A DNA stretch of 64,000 nucleotides, from positions 213,005-277,004 of the forward strand of contig CBDBJK010000033.1 in the NCBI GenBank assembly GCA_965206395.1. Direction: 5' to 3'. The notes beneath the pieces were generated by a model. It was not told where the DNA came from. It did no database searches and worked only from the letters and a program-made list of their open reading frames with translations. This DNA comes from CBDBJK01 sp965206395. GTDB lineage: Bacteria > Chloroflexota > Dehalococcoidia > Lucifugimonadales > CATOSD01. The position numbers and the translations under genes are program-made. How positions within the stretch are numbered: the first letter of the stretch is position 1; each line of letters begins with the position of its first letter. This document shows, piece after piece, positions 9,017-17,011 of the stretch.

Positions 9017-10213
9017 GGATGCTCTGAATAAGTCCCGATGGCTTGTGGGATAGTAAAATAGGGCCAAGGCCTGAAGACGGGGGAGGAGAGGCAATGAACC
9101 AGCCGACGTTTGCGGACTTGGACTACGAGAGCAAGAAGCGAAAGACTCGCCGGGAGAAGTTCCTTGAGCGCATGGATGGACTGATCCCTTGGGAAGAGTT
9201 GGAAGAGCGCATTCGACCGTTCTATCCCAAGGCCGGTCGTGGTCGGCGGCCCTACGAGTTATCGGTGATGCTACGGATACACTGCGTGCAGTTGTTTTAC
9301 AACCTGAGCGACCCTGGGATGGAGGACATGCTCTATGAGGTCGAATCGGTGAGGCGGTTCGTAGGGCTGAGACTGCCTGGGCCGCTGCCGGACGAGACGA
9401 CGATTCTGAACTTCCGCCACCTGCTGGAAGAGCATGAGTTGGGCGCGGGTCTGTTCGAGGAGATCAACCGCTATCTGGAGTCCAAGGGTCTCCGTCTTCA
9501 GGAGGGGACGATAGTGGACGCGAGCATCATAGCGGCGCCCTCATCGACGAAGAATCGGGCTAAAGAGCGCGACCCAGAGATGCACCAGACGAAGAAGGGT
9601 AACGAGTGGCACTTCGGGATGAAGGTGCACATCGGTGTGGACTCGCAGACGGGAGTGGTGCACAGCATGACCACGACATCTGCGAACGTGCATGACCTGA
9701 CTGAGTTGCCCCGGTTGCTGCACGGTGGGGAGTCTCAGGTGTGGGGAGATGCTGGGTATCAGGGAGTTGACAAGAGGCCGGGGAACCGGGGCTTGGACGT
9801 GGAGTGGCAGGTGGCGATGAGGCCCGGCCAGCGTCGGAAGCTGGAGCCTGGGAGCCCTGAGGCGGTGTCGGAGAAGCGCAAAGCGTCGGTCAGAGCTAAG
9901 GTGGAGCATCCGTTCCTGTACATCAAGCGGCACTTCGGCTACGCCAAGGTCCGCTACAGGGGGCTGTCCAAGAACACGCAGCGGCTGATGACGCTGCTGG
10001 GGTTTGCCAACTTGATGAGGGCCGAACAGTACCTGGCGGCGTGAGACCTTGTATAAGTGCGCCCAAAATCAGGGCTAAGGGCGGCGAAAGGCCCTGTCAG
10101 GGCCGGTTGTAGGCCGACAATAACCCTCACCACGGTGCCATGAGGCAATTTAACGCCCCCAAAACCACTCCGGTCAACTCGGCCCAGCCTGAAGCCGATT
10201 GTTCAGAGCATCC
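9017..10213 (+). mobile_element. IS5-family insertion sequence, about 1197 bp
   Basis: Ends are defined by inverted repeats: GGATGCTCTGAA at 9017-9028 and its reverse complement at 10202-10213, with partial pairing beyond. CTAG lies directly outside both ends (9013-9016 and 10214-10217), the four-base target used by IS5-group elements. One transposase gene fills the element. The two flanks belong to different, unrelated broken genes (cytochrome c fragment on the left, DNA glycosylase fragment on the right), so the CTAGs need not be one duplicated target. Confidence 0.88.
9094..10044 (+). CDS. IS5-family transposase
   Basis: A 316-residue DDE transposase. The start at 9094 (M-N-Q-P-T-F-A-D-L-D-Y) has GGGGGAGGAG upstream; an in-frame upstream start lies inside the end region of the element. 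DDE residues are visible in T-I-V-D-A-S-I-I-A-A-P, V-W-G-D-A-G-Y-Q-G and V-E-H-P-F-L-Y-I-K-R-H-F-G-Y, the typical Y-(2)-R-(3)-E-(6)-K style C-terminal segment of the IS5 group. The N-terminal F-Y-P-K-A-G-R-G-R-R-P-Y-x-x-x-V-M-L-R-I-H segment is the usual helix-turn-helix-like part. The gene is intact, so the element may still be active. Confidence 0.95.
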   Translation: MNQPTFADLDYESKKRKTRREKFLERMDGLIPWEELEERIRPFYPKAGRGRRPYELSVMLRIHCVQLFYNLSDPGMEDMLYEVESVRRFVGLRLPGPLPDETTILNFRHLLEEHELGAGLFEEINRYLESKGLRLQEGTIVDASIIAAPSSTKNRAKERDPEMHQTKKGNEWHFGMKVHIGVDSQTGVVHSMTTTSANVHDLTELPRLLHGGESQVWGDAGYQGVDKRPGNRGLDVEWQVAMRPGQRRKLEPGSPEAVSEKRKASVRAKVEHPFLYIKRHFGYAKVRYRGLSKNTQRLMTLLGFANLMRAEQYLAA

Positions 10214-10414
10214 CTAGACAAGATGGAGGCGTTTCCGGTCGACAGGTGGGTGGCAAGAGCCATGACGTCTTACTTCCCGCGCCGGGAACAGCCCTACGGC
10301 GATGATCTGGTGATGTGGGCCCAGGACTACTTTGGAAAGTATGCCGGCTACGCCAATCAGCTCCTGTTTCACGAGCAACGTGAGTTGACCAGCCCGCGAA
10401 CCGCGAAGGCGTAG
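10214..10414 (+). pseudogene. C-terminal remnant of an OGG1/AlkA-type DNA glycosylase
   Basis: Immediately after the right end of the IS the frame reads L-D-K-M-E-A-F-P-V-D-R-W-V-A-R-A-M and then W-A-Q-D-Y-F-G-K-Y-A-G-Y-A-N-Q-L-L-F. This is the part of the helix-hairpin-helix glycosylase fold that carries the catalytic aspartate (A-F-P-V-D) and the C-terminal helices of 8-oxoguanine / alkyl-adenine glycosylases. The HhH motif with the catalytic lysine is missing. The fragment starts exactly at the CTAG of the IS end, so the rest of the gene was lost by rearrangement. An in-frame TTG inside the IS could give a short product, but it would not be functional. Confidence 0.72.
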
Positions 10415-10824
10415 GGGGGAAACGAGGCCGACGTCCGCTAGGGACATCAGTTGGAGATAGAGCAAGTATGATTCCCTCGTAAAAACCCGTTTTGAGGAAG
10501 TTCCAGCGATTCAGCACATCTGAGCGCTACCGTATGTTGGGCTAGTATACGGAACAGAGACTGTATATTGTACCCAGGCGCAGGTACGTTTGTTCTAATT
10601 CGGCCTGCACAGACTTGTTACGAGGGAATCATACTTGATTCTCTCGTAACAAGGCCTGTTTGAGATGAGCCCTGGCGTGCGAAGGTGGTCTGGAGCGGAG
10701 GAGGCCACGGGATGCCGGTTGCTGGCCTCACCGCCCTATCTGCTGCGCTCAGGACAAGCGTGATCCCGTTGCGGTACCCCTTCCGTGGCTCAGGGCACCC
10801 GGTGGAAGTTGTGGAGCGGCGCCC
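10415..10824. other. Gene-poor stretch with an inverted-repeat element
   Basis: No convincing gene. It contains a 20-bp perfect inverted repeat pair (listed separately), and probably the left end of an IS1182-type element beginning somewhere between 10630 and 10700. A third, imperfect copy of the repeat core (ATTCTCTCGTAAC) lies right after the second arm, at about 10637-10650. Confidence 0.5.
10463..10637. repeat. 175-bp segment bounded by 20-bp perfect inverted repeats
   Basis: CAAGTATGATTCCCTCGTAA at 10463-10482 is exactly repeated in reverse complement at 10618-10637. The inside holds no open frame of note. A related direct copy of the core (GATTCTCTCGTAAC...CTGTTTGAG) follows the right arm, matching the left arm plus its inner flank (GATTCCCTCGTAA...CGTTTTGAG). 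This looks like ends of a transposon, possibly nested copies of IS1182-type termini, or a MITE. Confidence 0.65.
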
Positions 10825-11788
10825 TCATACGGCCGCGACCGCAGGTACCGTCCCGACCGCCCGCTGAGCCGTGTCCTCCATCTCCACCAGGCGTGCATGG
10901 ACCATCCGCTTGAAGTTGCACGCCAACGCCTTCAGGTAGGCGGCAAGCCGCACCCGACGGCCCCCTCGCACCCGCAAGCGCCCAAGCCCGTGGGCGCGCT
11001 TCAGCTCGGAGTTCGTTCCCTCGATACCAGCCCTTATGTCATACCGCTTGCGCCACTCCTCGGTGGCCTCGGCCCTCCGGCGTCGCTCGATGTTCACCTT
11101 CACCAGGTCCGCCTTGAGGACGTAGGCCCCCGCACGCCGGTCCAGCTTCACTGGGCAACGGGATCGCAAGGGGCAGGGCTCGCATGTTGTCCCGGCAAAG
11201 TGGACCTCTACCCGCTCCGGCGCATCCTTCAGCTCGTACTCCTCGATGGACGGGTGGCCGGCGGGGCACACCGTGGCCTGCTCCCCTGTGACGTCGATCT
11301 GAAAGTCCGCGGCGGTGAGCGGCGGTGGTCCGTCACCCTCTCCTTCGTGCGAGTTCCCCGGCGCCGACCCCGCCACCGGGCTCACCAGTTCCGTTCCCCG
11401 GCGCGAGGCTTCGAAGGCATTGCGGCCCGACCCATACGCCGTGTCGGCGAAGAGCTCGTCCGGTCGGACCTTCCGCTCCGCGAGCCCGTCAACGACCGGC
11501 ACGCTCACGTCGGTGTCGCTCCCACTCGAGGGGGTCACCTCCACGTGGGTGATGAGCTGGGTGGCGTTCTCCTCGTGGCAGGTCTCCGCCACCTGCACCT
11601 CGTACCCCTTCCCCTTGTGGCCGCTGTAGGTCACATCCGGGTCGTGGGGCGATTGCAGCGAGTCGGCGGACACCTGCTTCGGGTCCTTCAAGGCCACGGG
11701 CACCTTGCATTCCCCAGCATCGTCGTCATCGTCCCTGGGGCGCCCGTCCTGGTGTTTGCCCACATGGCACTGCTCCCGCAGCAGCCGC
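10825..11788 (-). pseudogene. IS1182-family transposase, 5'-truncated
   Basis: On the minus strand the C-terminal two thirds of an IS1182-type DDE transposase are readable: L-Q-S-P-H-D-P-D-V-T-Y-S-G-H-K-G-K-G-Y, D-E-L-F-A-D-T-A-Y-G-S-G, a cysteine-rich C-E-P-C-P-L-R-S-R-C-P-V segment, and the conserved E in R-A-G-I-E-G-T-N-S-E-L-K-R-A-H-G-L-G-R-L. The N-terminal DNA-binding half is absent. The homologous sequence stops at about 11788, where a serine recombinase gene on the other strand begins in mid-gene. The frame technically continues into antisense recombinase sequence and has no proper start there. Confidence 0.85.
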
Positions 11789-13333
11789 TCCAGCGACCGG
11801 CAGGACGTCGACCTGTCCGTCGCCGCCCAGCTGCGGGCGCTCCGAGAACACGCCGACAAGAACGGCTACGTGGTCGTGCGCGAGTTCGTGGACGAGGCGG
11901 AAAGCGGCCGCGTCGCAGACCGGCCCCAGTTCCAGGAGATGCTCGACGAGGCCAAGAAAACCCAGGCTCCGTTCAGGGAGATCCTTGTCTGGAAGTTCTC
12001 CAGGTTCACACGCAAGCGCGAGCACGCCGTCGCCTTCAAGTCCATGCTCCGCCGCAGGGGAATCAGGGTCGTCTCCATCACCGAGCAGGCCGACGACACC
12101 GCCGCCGGCAGACTCCTGGAAGGCATCATCGAGACCATCGACGAGTTCTATTCGGAGAATCTTGCCCAGGACGTCACCAGGGGGATGCGGGAGGCCGCGT
12201 CCAGGGGCTTCTGGATGTCCAGCGAGGCTCCTCTGGGCTACAACCGGGTGATGGTCCAGGACGGACCCAAGAAGAGACCCAAGCTGGAGCCCGACCCCGA
12301 TTCCTCTCACGTCGTCAGGCGCATGTTCGACCTGTCGGAGGCCGGAAAGTCGACGCTCGACATCGCCCGCATCTTCAACGACGAGGGCATCACCAGCCCT
12401 AGGGGAAAGCCCTGGGGCAAGACCAGCATTCACGCAATACTCGTCAACGAGACATACACCGGCACATTGATCTGGGGCGTGAACGCGAAAGACGGGGCCG
12501 ACCCGGTGCGGGTGGATGATGCGTTCCCCGCAATTGTTTCCACTGCCCAGTTCAACCGTGTAGCCAAGCTGCTGCGGTCCCGAGCGCCCAAGGTCGTCAA
12601 CCCTCGCAGGGTGGCAAGCCCCTTCCTCCTCAGCAGGCTGGTCAAGTGCAAGACCTGCAGGCGGGCGCTCACCGGACAGTGCTCCAAGTACACGCAGTTC
12701 ACCTACTACGTATGCCAGACCCTCATGAAGCAGGGGAAGGGGTCCTGCGACGCCCCGAGGCTCAACGCCCGGCGGTTCGAGGAGATGGTCGTCGAGAGGA
12801 TTAGGTCCAACTTCCTCACTGTGGCCAGCATCCCCGACCTGGCGGAGGCGGTGGACGAGGAGATCGACAGCATGGTCGCCGAGCACCGCAAGAGGCTTCA
12901 GACCATCGAGTCGGAGATTCAGGATGTGAAGAAACAGCTGGACCGCATCTGGCGGTACATAGCCACGAGAGACGACGTCGATGTGGCCAAGACCTCGGCC
13001 CGCATGGCAGAGTACCAGGACCGCCAGGAGCGTCTCGAGGAGGCGGCGGCGAACGCAAGAGAGGTGCTGGCCCAGCACAGGTCAGCTTTGGGCAACGCCG
13101 GCGAAATTGCGGAATACGCTGGAGACATGGACGACTTCCTGGATAGGAGCGAACTGACCGAGCGAAGGGCGTTCATCGAGTCGTTCGTCAGGGAGATCGT
13201 GGTAATGCCCGGCCAGGCCCTCCTCCGCTACACATTCCCGATGCCGGACGACAGTCCGATTCCCGGAAAGCTCACTGAGAGGGTGGCGCTGGACGGCTCC
13301 GCACTGTCTTCCCTAAACACTGGCGCCAGCTAG
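11789..13333 (+). pseudogene. Large serine recombinase lacking its first ~16 residues
   Basis: From 11789 the frame reads S-S-D-R-Q-D-V-D-L-S-V-A-A-Q-L and runs 514 residues to a TAG. It contains the resolvase catalytic domain (including E-S-G-R-x-x-D-R-P-Q-F and W-K-F-S-R-F-x-R), the Recombinase domain, a zinc-ribbon with C-K-T-C ... C-Q, and a coiled-coil C-terminal part. A related N-terminal fragment at 20713 shows that an intact copy starts M-N-Q-P-T-D-Y...A-L-Y-A-R-V-S-S-D-R-Q. This copy begins at the catalytic S-S pair and lacks strand beta-1. The frame is open back to 11705, but the extra 28 residues are antisense to the IS1182 transposase and are not native. Large serine recombinases mobilise prophages and genomic islands; this copy is probably inactive. 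Confidence 0.82.
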
Positions 13334-13550
13334 TCATCCTGTCCAGCGCCATCATCCATCAGACCGTCAATTATCTCCGCACATACCTCCCAGTTGCGTT
13401 AGCGCGAAATCGCCCGACTTGCAACTTGCCGTCCCGTGCAATCTCCTGCGCACGGGCAAGACACCGCCAACGTCCCCTCGAATCTCGCGCCTTCTGAGAG
13501 GGGTCAGTGCGCGTGCCCGTGTCGCCAACCCGCGTAGACACCACGGACCC

Positions 13551-13580
13551 TTGACTTCAACACAAGTGTTGTAGATGATA
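13551..13580 (+). promoter_or_regulatory. Promoter with embedded palindromic operator for the HicB-like/R-M operon
   Basis: TTGACT (13551-13556) resembles a -35 box. The palindrome CAACAC-AA-GTGTTG occupies 13558-13571, just downstream, and a TAGATGAT-like -10 region follows at 13572-13579. A repressor bound to the palindrome would sit between -35 and -10. The helix-turn-helix domain of the HicB-like product directly downstream is the obvious candidate binder (inference). Confidence 0.55.
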
Positions 13581-13623
13581 TGAGCCATGAGTGGAGGCCG
13601 AGAAGAAATTTGGAATTGGACGA

Positions 13624-14148
13624 ATGCTTGCCTACCCGATAACGCTTGAAGAGGATGACGGCGCCGTTCTGGCAACGTCCCCCGACTTCCCGGAGTTGAC
13701 CACCATTGGAGATGACTGGGAGGATGCAGTCACCCGCGCCGTTGAAGCGCTCGAAGAGGCTATAGCGGCCCGCATCCATGACCACAGGGACGTTCCCCCA
13801 CCTTCCCAAGGCGAAGCCTACGCCATATTGCCGACTCTGACTTCCGTGAAGGTGATGCTGTATCAGGGCATGAGAGACCAGGGCATCACCAAAGCAGAGC
13901 TGGCCCGACGCCTGGGGTGGCATCTGCCGCAGGTAGATCGCGTTCTGGACGTTCAACACCGCTCGTGGCTTGACCAGATCGACGCCGCCCTGGGAGCTAT
14001 TGGGCAGCAGCTGCACGTGAGCGCCGCAACTTCGCCAGGCTCGGCGGTTCCTGCCGTCAGAGATTACGAGGCGATAGACCCCGCAGAAACCAGAGCGGAG
14101 AATCGCAATGGTCATGGCGACTCCGGGGAGGGCATAAACCGCCAATGA
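13624..14148 (+). CDS. hicB: HicB-like protein with C-terminal helix-turn-helix
   Basis: A 174-residue protein. Residues 1-50 are a HicB-type partial RNase H fold: M-L-A-Y-P-I-T-L-E-E-D-D-G-A-V-L-A-T-S-P-D-F-P-E-L, then G-D-D-W-E-D-A-V-T-R-A-V-E-A-L-E-E-A-I. A helix-turn-helix follows (I-T-K-A-E-L-A-R-R-L-G-W-H-L-P-Q-V-D-R-V-L). An in-frame GTG at 13591 would add 11 residues; the ATG at 13624 matches the usual HicB start, though its RBS is weak. No HicA toxin is found on either side, so this is a solitary HicB. Its stop overlaps the methyltransferase start by ATGA. A promoter with a palindrome lies immediately upstream, suggesting it is the autoregulator of the operon. Confidence 0.8.
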   Translation: MLAYPITLEEDDGAVLATSPDFPELTTIGDDWEDAVTRAVEALEEAIAARIHDHRDVPPPSQGEAYAILPTLTSVKVMLYQGMRDQGITKAELARRLGWHLPQVDRVLDVQHRSWLDQIDAALGAIGQQLHVSAATSPGSAVPAVRDYEAIDPAETRAENRNGHGDSGEGINRQ

Positions 14149-15122
14149 CGGTAAGCCGAACAGACATATCCACGCTCGGCCGAACGGACGAGATATCATC
14201 TTCAAACGGTGCGGCGTCCCCGAATAACGAAGGAGCCAGGGACGACAGCGAACGGAACGGCGCGCAGGCGATTCCGGTTCTATCCCACAAGGCGGTAAAC
14301 GTTGCATCGGTCCCACAGCGTAGTCCCTTGCGCTACCCAGGTGGTAAGACGTGGCTCGTGCCCGAAATACGGAAGTACCTTGAGGGCCTCGACTTTCGCC
14401 CAGAGGTATTCGTCGAGCCTTTTGCCGGTGGCGGGATCGCATCCCTAACGGCAGTCATGGATCGCCATGTGGATCGTGCAGTGCTCTGCGAGAGGGACCC
14501 AGACATATCCAATCTCTGGCAGTGCATGCTCGACGACGCTGAGGAACTGGCCCAGCGCGTCGAAGTTTTCATTGCAACTCCAGAGAACGTCAGCACAGTG
14601 TTTGCGGCAGCGTCGATGTCCGGTATGGACGCCGCGTTTCTGACCCTGTTGCGAAACAGGGTCAGTCGGGGCGGCATCCTGGCCAAAGGCGCTTCGGTGA
14701 TGAAGGCGGGAGAAAACGGGCATGGGATTTCCTCTCGCTGGTACGCCGACACTCTCGCAGCACGCATCCGCGCCATCGGCAACCATGCAGAGCGGTTGGA
14801 CTTCTTTCAGGGAGATGGTGTGAGTCTAGTGGAGTTGTGCAGGGACAACGAAGCGGCCGCATTCTTCATCGACCCTCCGTACACCGCCGCCGGCAAACGG
14901 GCGGGGAGGCGTCTGTATACGTACAACGAGATCGACCACGAGGACCTGTTCGAGCGTATGTCACGGGTACGAGGCGTCTTCATGATGACCTACGACGAGA
15001 GCCCCGACGTCATCGAAATGGCGCTCAGGCGAGGATTTCATCTGGCCAAGGTCGCAATGAAGAACACGCACCACGCCGTGATGTACGAATTGCTCATCAC
15101 GTCACACGAGCTAACGTCATGA
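14145..15122 (+). CDS. D12-class DNA N6-adenine methyltransferase
   Basis: A 325-residue protein of the Dam / D12-class family. The SAM-binding part is seen in L-R-Y-P-G-G-K-T-W-L-V-P-E-I (about 60-75) and V-F-V-E-P-F-A-G-G-G-I-A-S-L (about 86-100), and catalytic motif IV is D-P-P-Y (A-F-F-I-D-P-P-Y-T-A-A-G-K-R). The first ~55 residues look unstructured and are longer than usual. A later start is possible, but the ATG at 14145 gives an ATGA overlap with hicB, and the stop overlaps the next gene by ATGA as well. It presumably methylates the site recognised by the NotI-like endonuclease encoded next. NotI itself is paired with a cytosine methylase, so an adenine methylase partner here is worth noting. 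Confidence 0.9.
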   Translation: MTVSRTDISTLGRTDEISSSNGAASPNNEGARDDSERNGAQAIPVLSHKAVNVASVPQRSPLRYPGGKTWLVPEIRKYLEGLDFRPEVFVEPFAGGGIASLTAVMDRHVDRAVLCERDPDISNLWQCMLDDAEELAQRVEVFIATPENVSTVFAAASMSGMDAAFLTLLRNRVSRGGILAKGASVMKAGENGHGISSRWYADTLAARIRAIGNHAERLDFFQGDGVSLVELCRDNEAAAFFIDPPYTAAGKRAGRRLYTYNEIDHEDLFERMSRVRGVFMMTYDESPDVIEMALRRGFHLAKVAMKNTHHAVMYELLITSHELTS

Positions 15123-15987
15123 CTCAACCTCGACGCTTCGGCATAGGGGAATGGTACGGACACTCATTCGTCGGTCTTACGCGGAACGAGCGGCGGGCAT
15201 ACGCCACCGGAACCGGTTCCCAGCCATGCCCTTTTCGGATGGGCGGAGGACCATGCACGAAGACCGGCGGAGTCTGTTCGTTCAGGCTATATGAAGATGA
15301 TGATGGTGCGGCCACTCCTGTATCGGGTGCTGGGGCCGGACTGCGGGTTCTCTGTCCCCGGCGATTTGAAGAGGACATGACCATCTTTCAATGGGTGGGC
15401 GAGGTGTGTTAGGTACTTCTAAGCCCGCCATAGCCACCGAGATTGGCTTTCTGAAGGCTGAGGATGGAAACACGCACGTAGGCCGGATAGACATGGTTCT
15501 GGCGAATCAAGGGAACGGCACAACACCACTCAATTGGTACGCTCTGGAGATTCAAGCCGTCTACTTCTCCGGTAGAAGCATGGGTGAAGAGTTCAGAAAT
15601 ATCAGGAACCAAGAGGGAGACCAGCCGCCTTTCCCGGGACATATCCGGCGACCCGACTACCGGAGCAGTGGGCCGAAGCGTCTAATGCCCCAGTTGCAGA
15701 TCAAAGTGCCTACGCTCCGTCGGTGGGGCAAGAAGATGGTAGTAGTGGTTGACAAGAACTTCTACGAGTCCCTGGGGCACATGGAGGAGGTCGGAGACCT
15801 ATCCAGCGGAGACATAGCGTGGTTCACCGTAGACTTTGAAGAAGACCACGCCAGCGGGCGTTTCAAGCTAGTGAGAGATAGTGTCCATGTCACCACACTT
15901 GAGAGGGCTACCGAGGGCCTGACTGGTGGCTCTCCCGTTACTCTGACCGAATTCGAGGAAGGCATCAGGTCCAAGCTCGCGCAGTAA
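15119..15987 (+). pseudogene. NotI-like restriction endonuclease, frameshifted
   Basis: The first frame starts at 15119 (ATGA overlap) with M-T-Q-P-R-R-F-G-I-G-E-W-Y-G-H and carries C-P-F-R-M-G-G-G-P-C-T-K-T-G-G-V-C-S, the cysteine cluster of the NotI family. It stops at 15412. The homologous protein continues in another frame from about 15403 as L-G-T-S-K-P-A-I-A-T-E-I-G-F-L, then A-L-E-I-Q-A-V-Y-F-S-G, R-R-P-D-Y-R-S-S-G-P-K-R-L-M-P-Q and W-G-K-K-M-V-V-V-V-D. E-I-G-F and E-I-Q-A are the likely PD-(D/E)XK nuclease core. One missing base near 15402-15408 (G-E-V | L-G-T) explains the break. The total of about 290 residues is a full-length family member. It could be a real mutation or a one-base sequencing error. 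Confidence 0.75.
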
Positions 15988-16072
15988 TGTCGGGGGACAT
16001 CCTACAACCAAATACAGAGTTTGAGTTCCTCAGGTTAGAGCCTCAAGGCCCGTCTAACAAGGAGTTTACACA

Positions 16073-17011
16073 GTGGCCAGTTTTTCACTTGGTTGCTACA
16101 CAGTAAGAGTGACTGACAAGAGCACAGGAGAGAATCTGCCCTTAGGAGGTTTTGCGCGCGGCAGTGACCTAATGACTATCTTTCACCAATATCTCCAAGC
16201 TCGCGTGGCAGATTACTCCATTGACCATGAGCGTCAGAAGTTGTGGCGTGTTCTTCGGCCTTATGCCACTAATTCTACAGTCAATGGAATCGTGGAGACT
16301 GGCGAATACGGATACACCGCCGACTTATACAATGTAGATACGGAGACCGTTTCCTATCAACGGATCGGGACCGACGCGGAGATGATGCCCTTCTATTTCT
16401 TGACGCACCTACCTACTCATCGTGATGAGGGCGTTATTCTCCTCCAAAGAAGATCCAATCTCGGGATCCGCACAATGTTTCTGAAGGACTTCGCGGAATA
16501 TTTTGAGAGCTCTTACCAAGGATTCAAGGTAGAATTCAACCCTCTGGTGCCCAAGCAATTGCTTGATGAATATTTGCAGAATGGGCGACTCACCAAAATC
16601 AGATTCATCCGTTTCGGTCTACCCTCGGACTTGTCTGACGCTTATGACGCTGGAGGACACGTAGAAACAGAAGGAACCGCCGAGCTGGTGTTCTCACCGA
16701 GAAGGGGACAAAGCATCCCACTTCTGAATAGGCTACGAGAGGTACTCAACGGCAGGCTAAGGATTAATGAGATGGTCGAACTGCGTGGCCATGAATATGA
16801 CAATGTAAAGGTCGAGTTAGATGTAAGGGGTAGTAAGAAAACACTCGACCTTTCGGATCTCCTGAAGATAAGGGCTTATGTGGACATCACCTCAGATATC
16901 CGCATTGACAACGACGGTCATCCTGAATTCAACAGCATTGACGCTGTCGCTAGAGATCTGATGGGTAGTTTGCTTGCTGAACTTGGAACCGGCAGACGAG
17001 ATGCTGGATAA
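16073..17011 (+). CDS. Unrecognised cytosolic protein of a two-gene accessory pair
   Basis: A 312-residue soluble protein starting at a GTG with AAGGAG eight bases upstream. I do not recognise the family with certainty. It has no signal peptide or membrane segment. The N-terminal third is beta-rich (S-F-S-L-G-C-Y-T-V-R-V-T-D). The middle has S-N-L-G-I-R-T-M-F-L-K-D-F and L-V-P-K-Q-L-L-D-E-Y-L-Q-N-G-R-L-T-K-I-R-F-I-R-F-G-L-P-S-D-L-S-D-A. The last part is charged, with V-E-L-D-V-R-G-S-K-K-T-L-D-L-S-D-L. Its stop overlaps the start of a small multi-spanning membrane protein by 11 bases, so the two are made together. It lies straight after the NotI-like system in a defence-type island. A sensor plus membrane-effector abortive infection pair is a reasonable hypothesis only. 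Confidence 0.75.
   Translation: MASFSLGCYTVRVTDKSTGENLPLGGFARGSDLMTIFHQYLQARVADYSIDHERQKLWRVLRPYATNSTVNGIVETGEYGYTADLYNVDTETVSYQRIGTDAEMMPFYFLTHLPTHRDEGVILLQRRSNLGIRTMFLKDFAEYFESSYQGFKVEFNPLVPKQLLDEYLQNGRLTKIRFIRFGLPSDLSDAYDAGGHVETEGTAELVFSPRRGQSIPLLNRLREVLNGRLRINEMVELRGHEYDNVKVELDVRGSKKTLDLSDLLKIRAYVDITSDIRIDNDGHPEFNSIDAVARDLMGSLLAELGTGRRDAG

Noticed and set aside
10897..12402. A 501-codon open frame on the plus strand
   Set aside because: It runs antisense to the IS1182 transposase and then out of frame in the recombinase; arginine/proline/glycine-rich composition with no domain pattern is typical of a GC-rich shadow.
11726..13078. A 450-codon open frame on the minus strand
   Set aside because: Antisense to the recombinase gene; low-complexity and without motifs.
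13334..13590. A possible hicA gene ahead of the HicB-like gene
   Set aside because: No frame contains the HicA G-x-H-x-x-Y/F motif or a suitable length; the stretch is best read as a promoter region.
13504..14442. A 312-codon minus-strand frame
   Set aside because: Antisense to the HicB-like gene and the methyltransferase start, which have clear domain patterns and overlapping start/stop signals.
15395..15415. The break in the NotI-like gene as a programmed frameshift or a recoded stop
   Set aside because: The stop is TAG, there is no slippery heptamer, and one missing base explains it fully.
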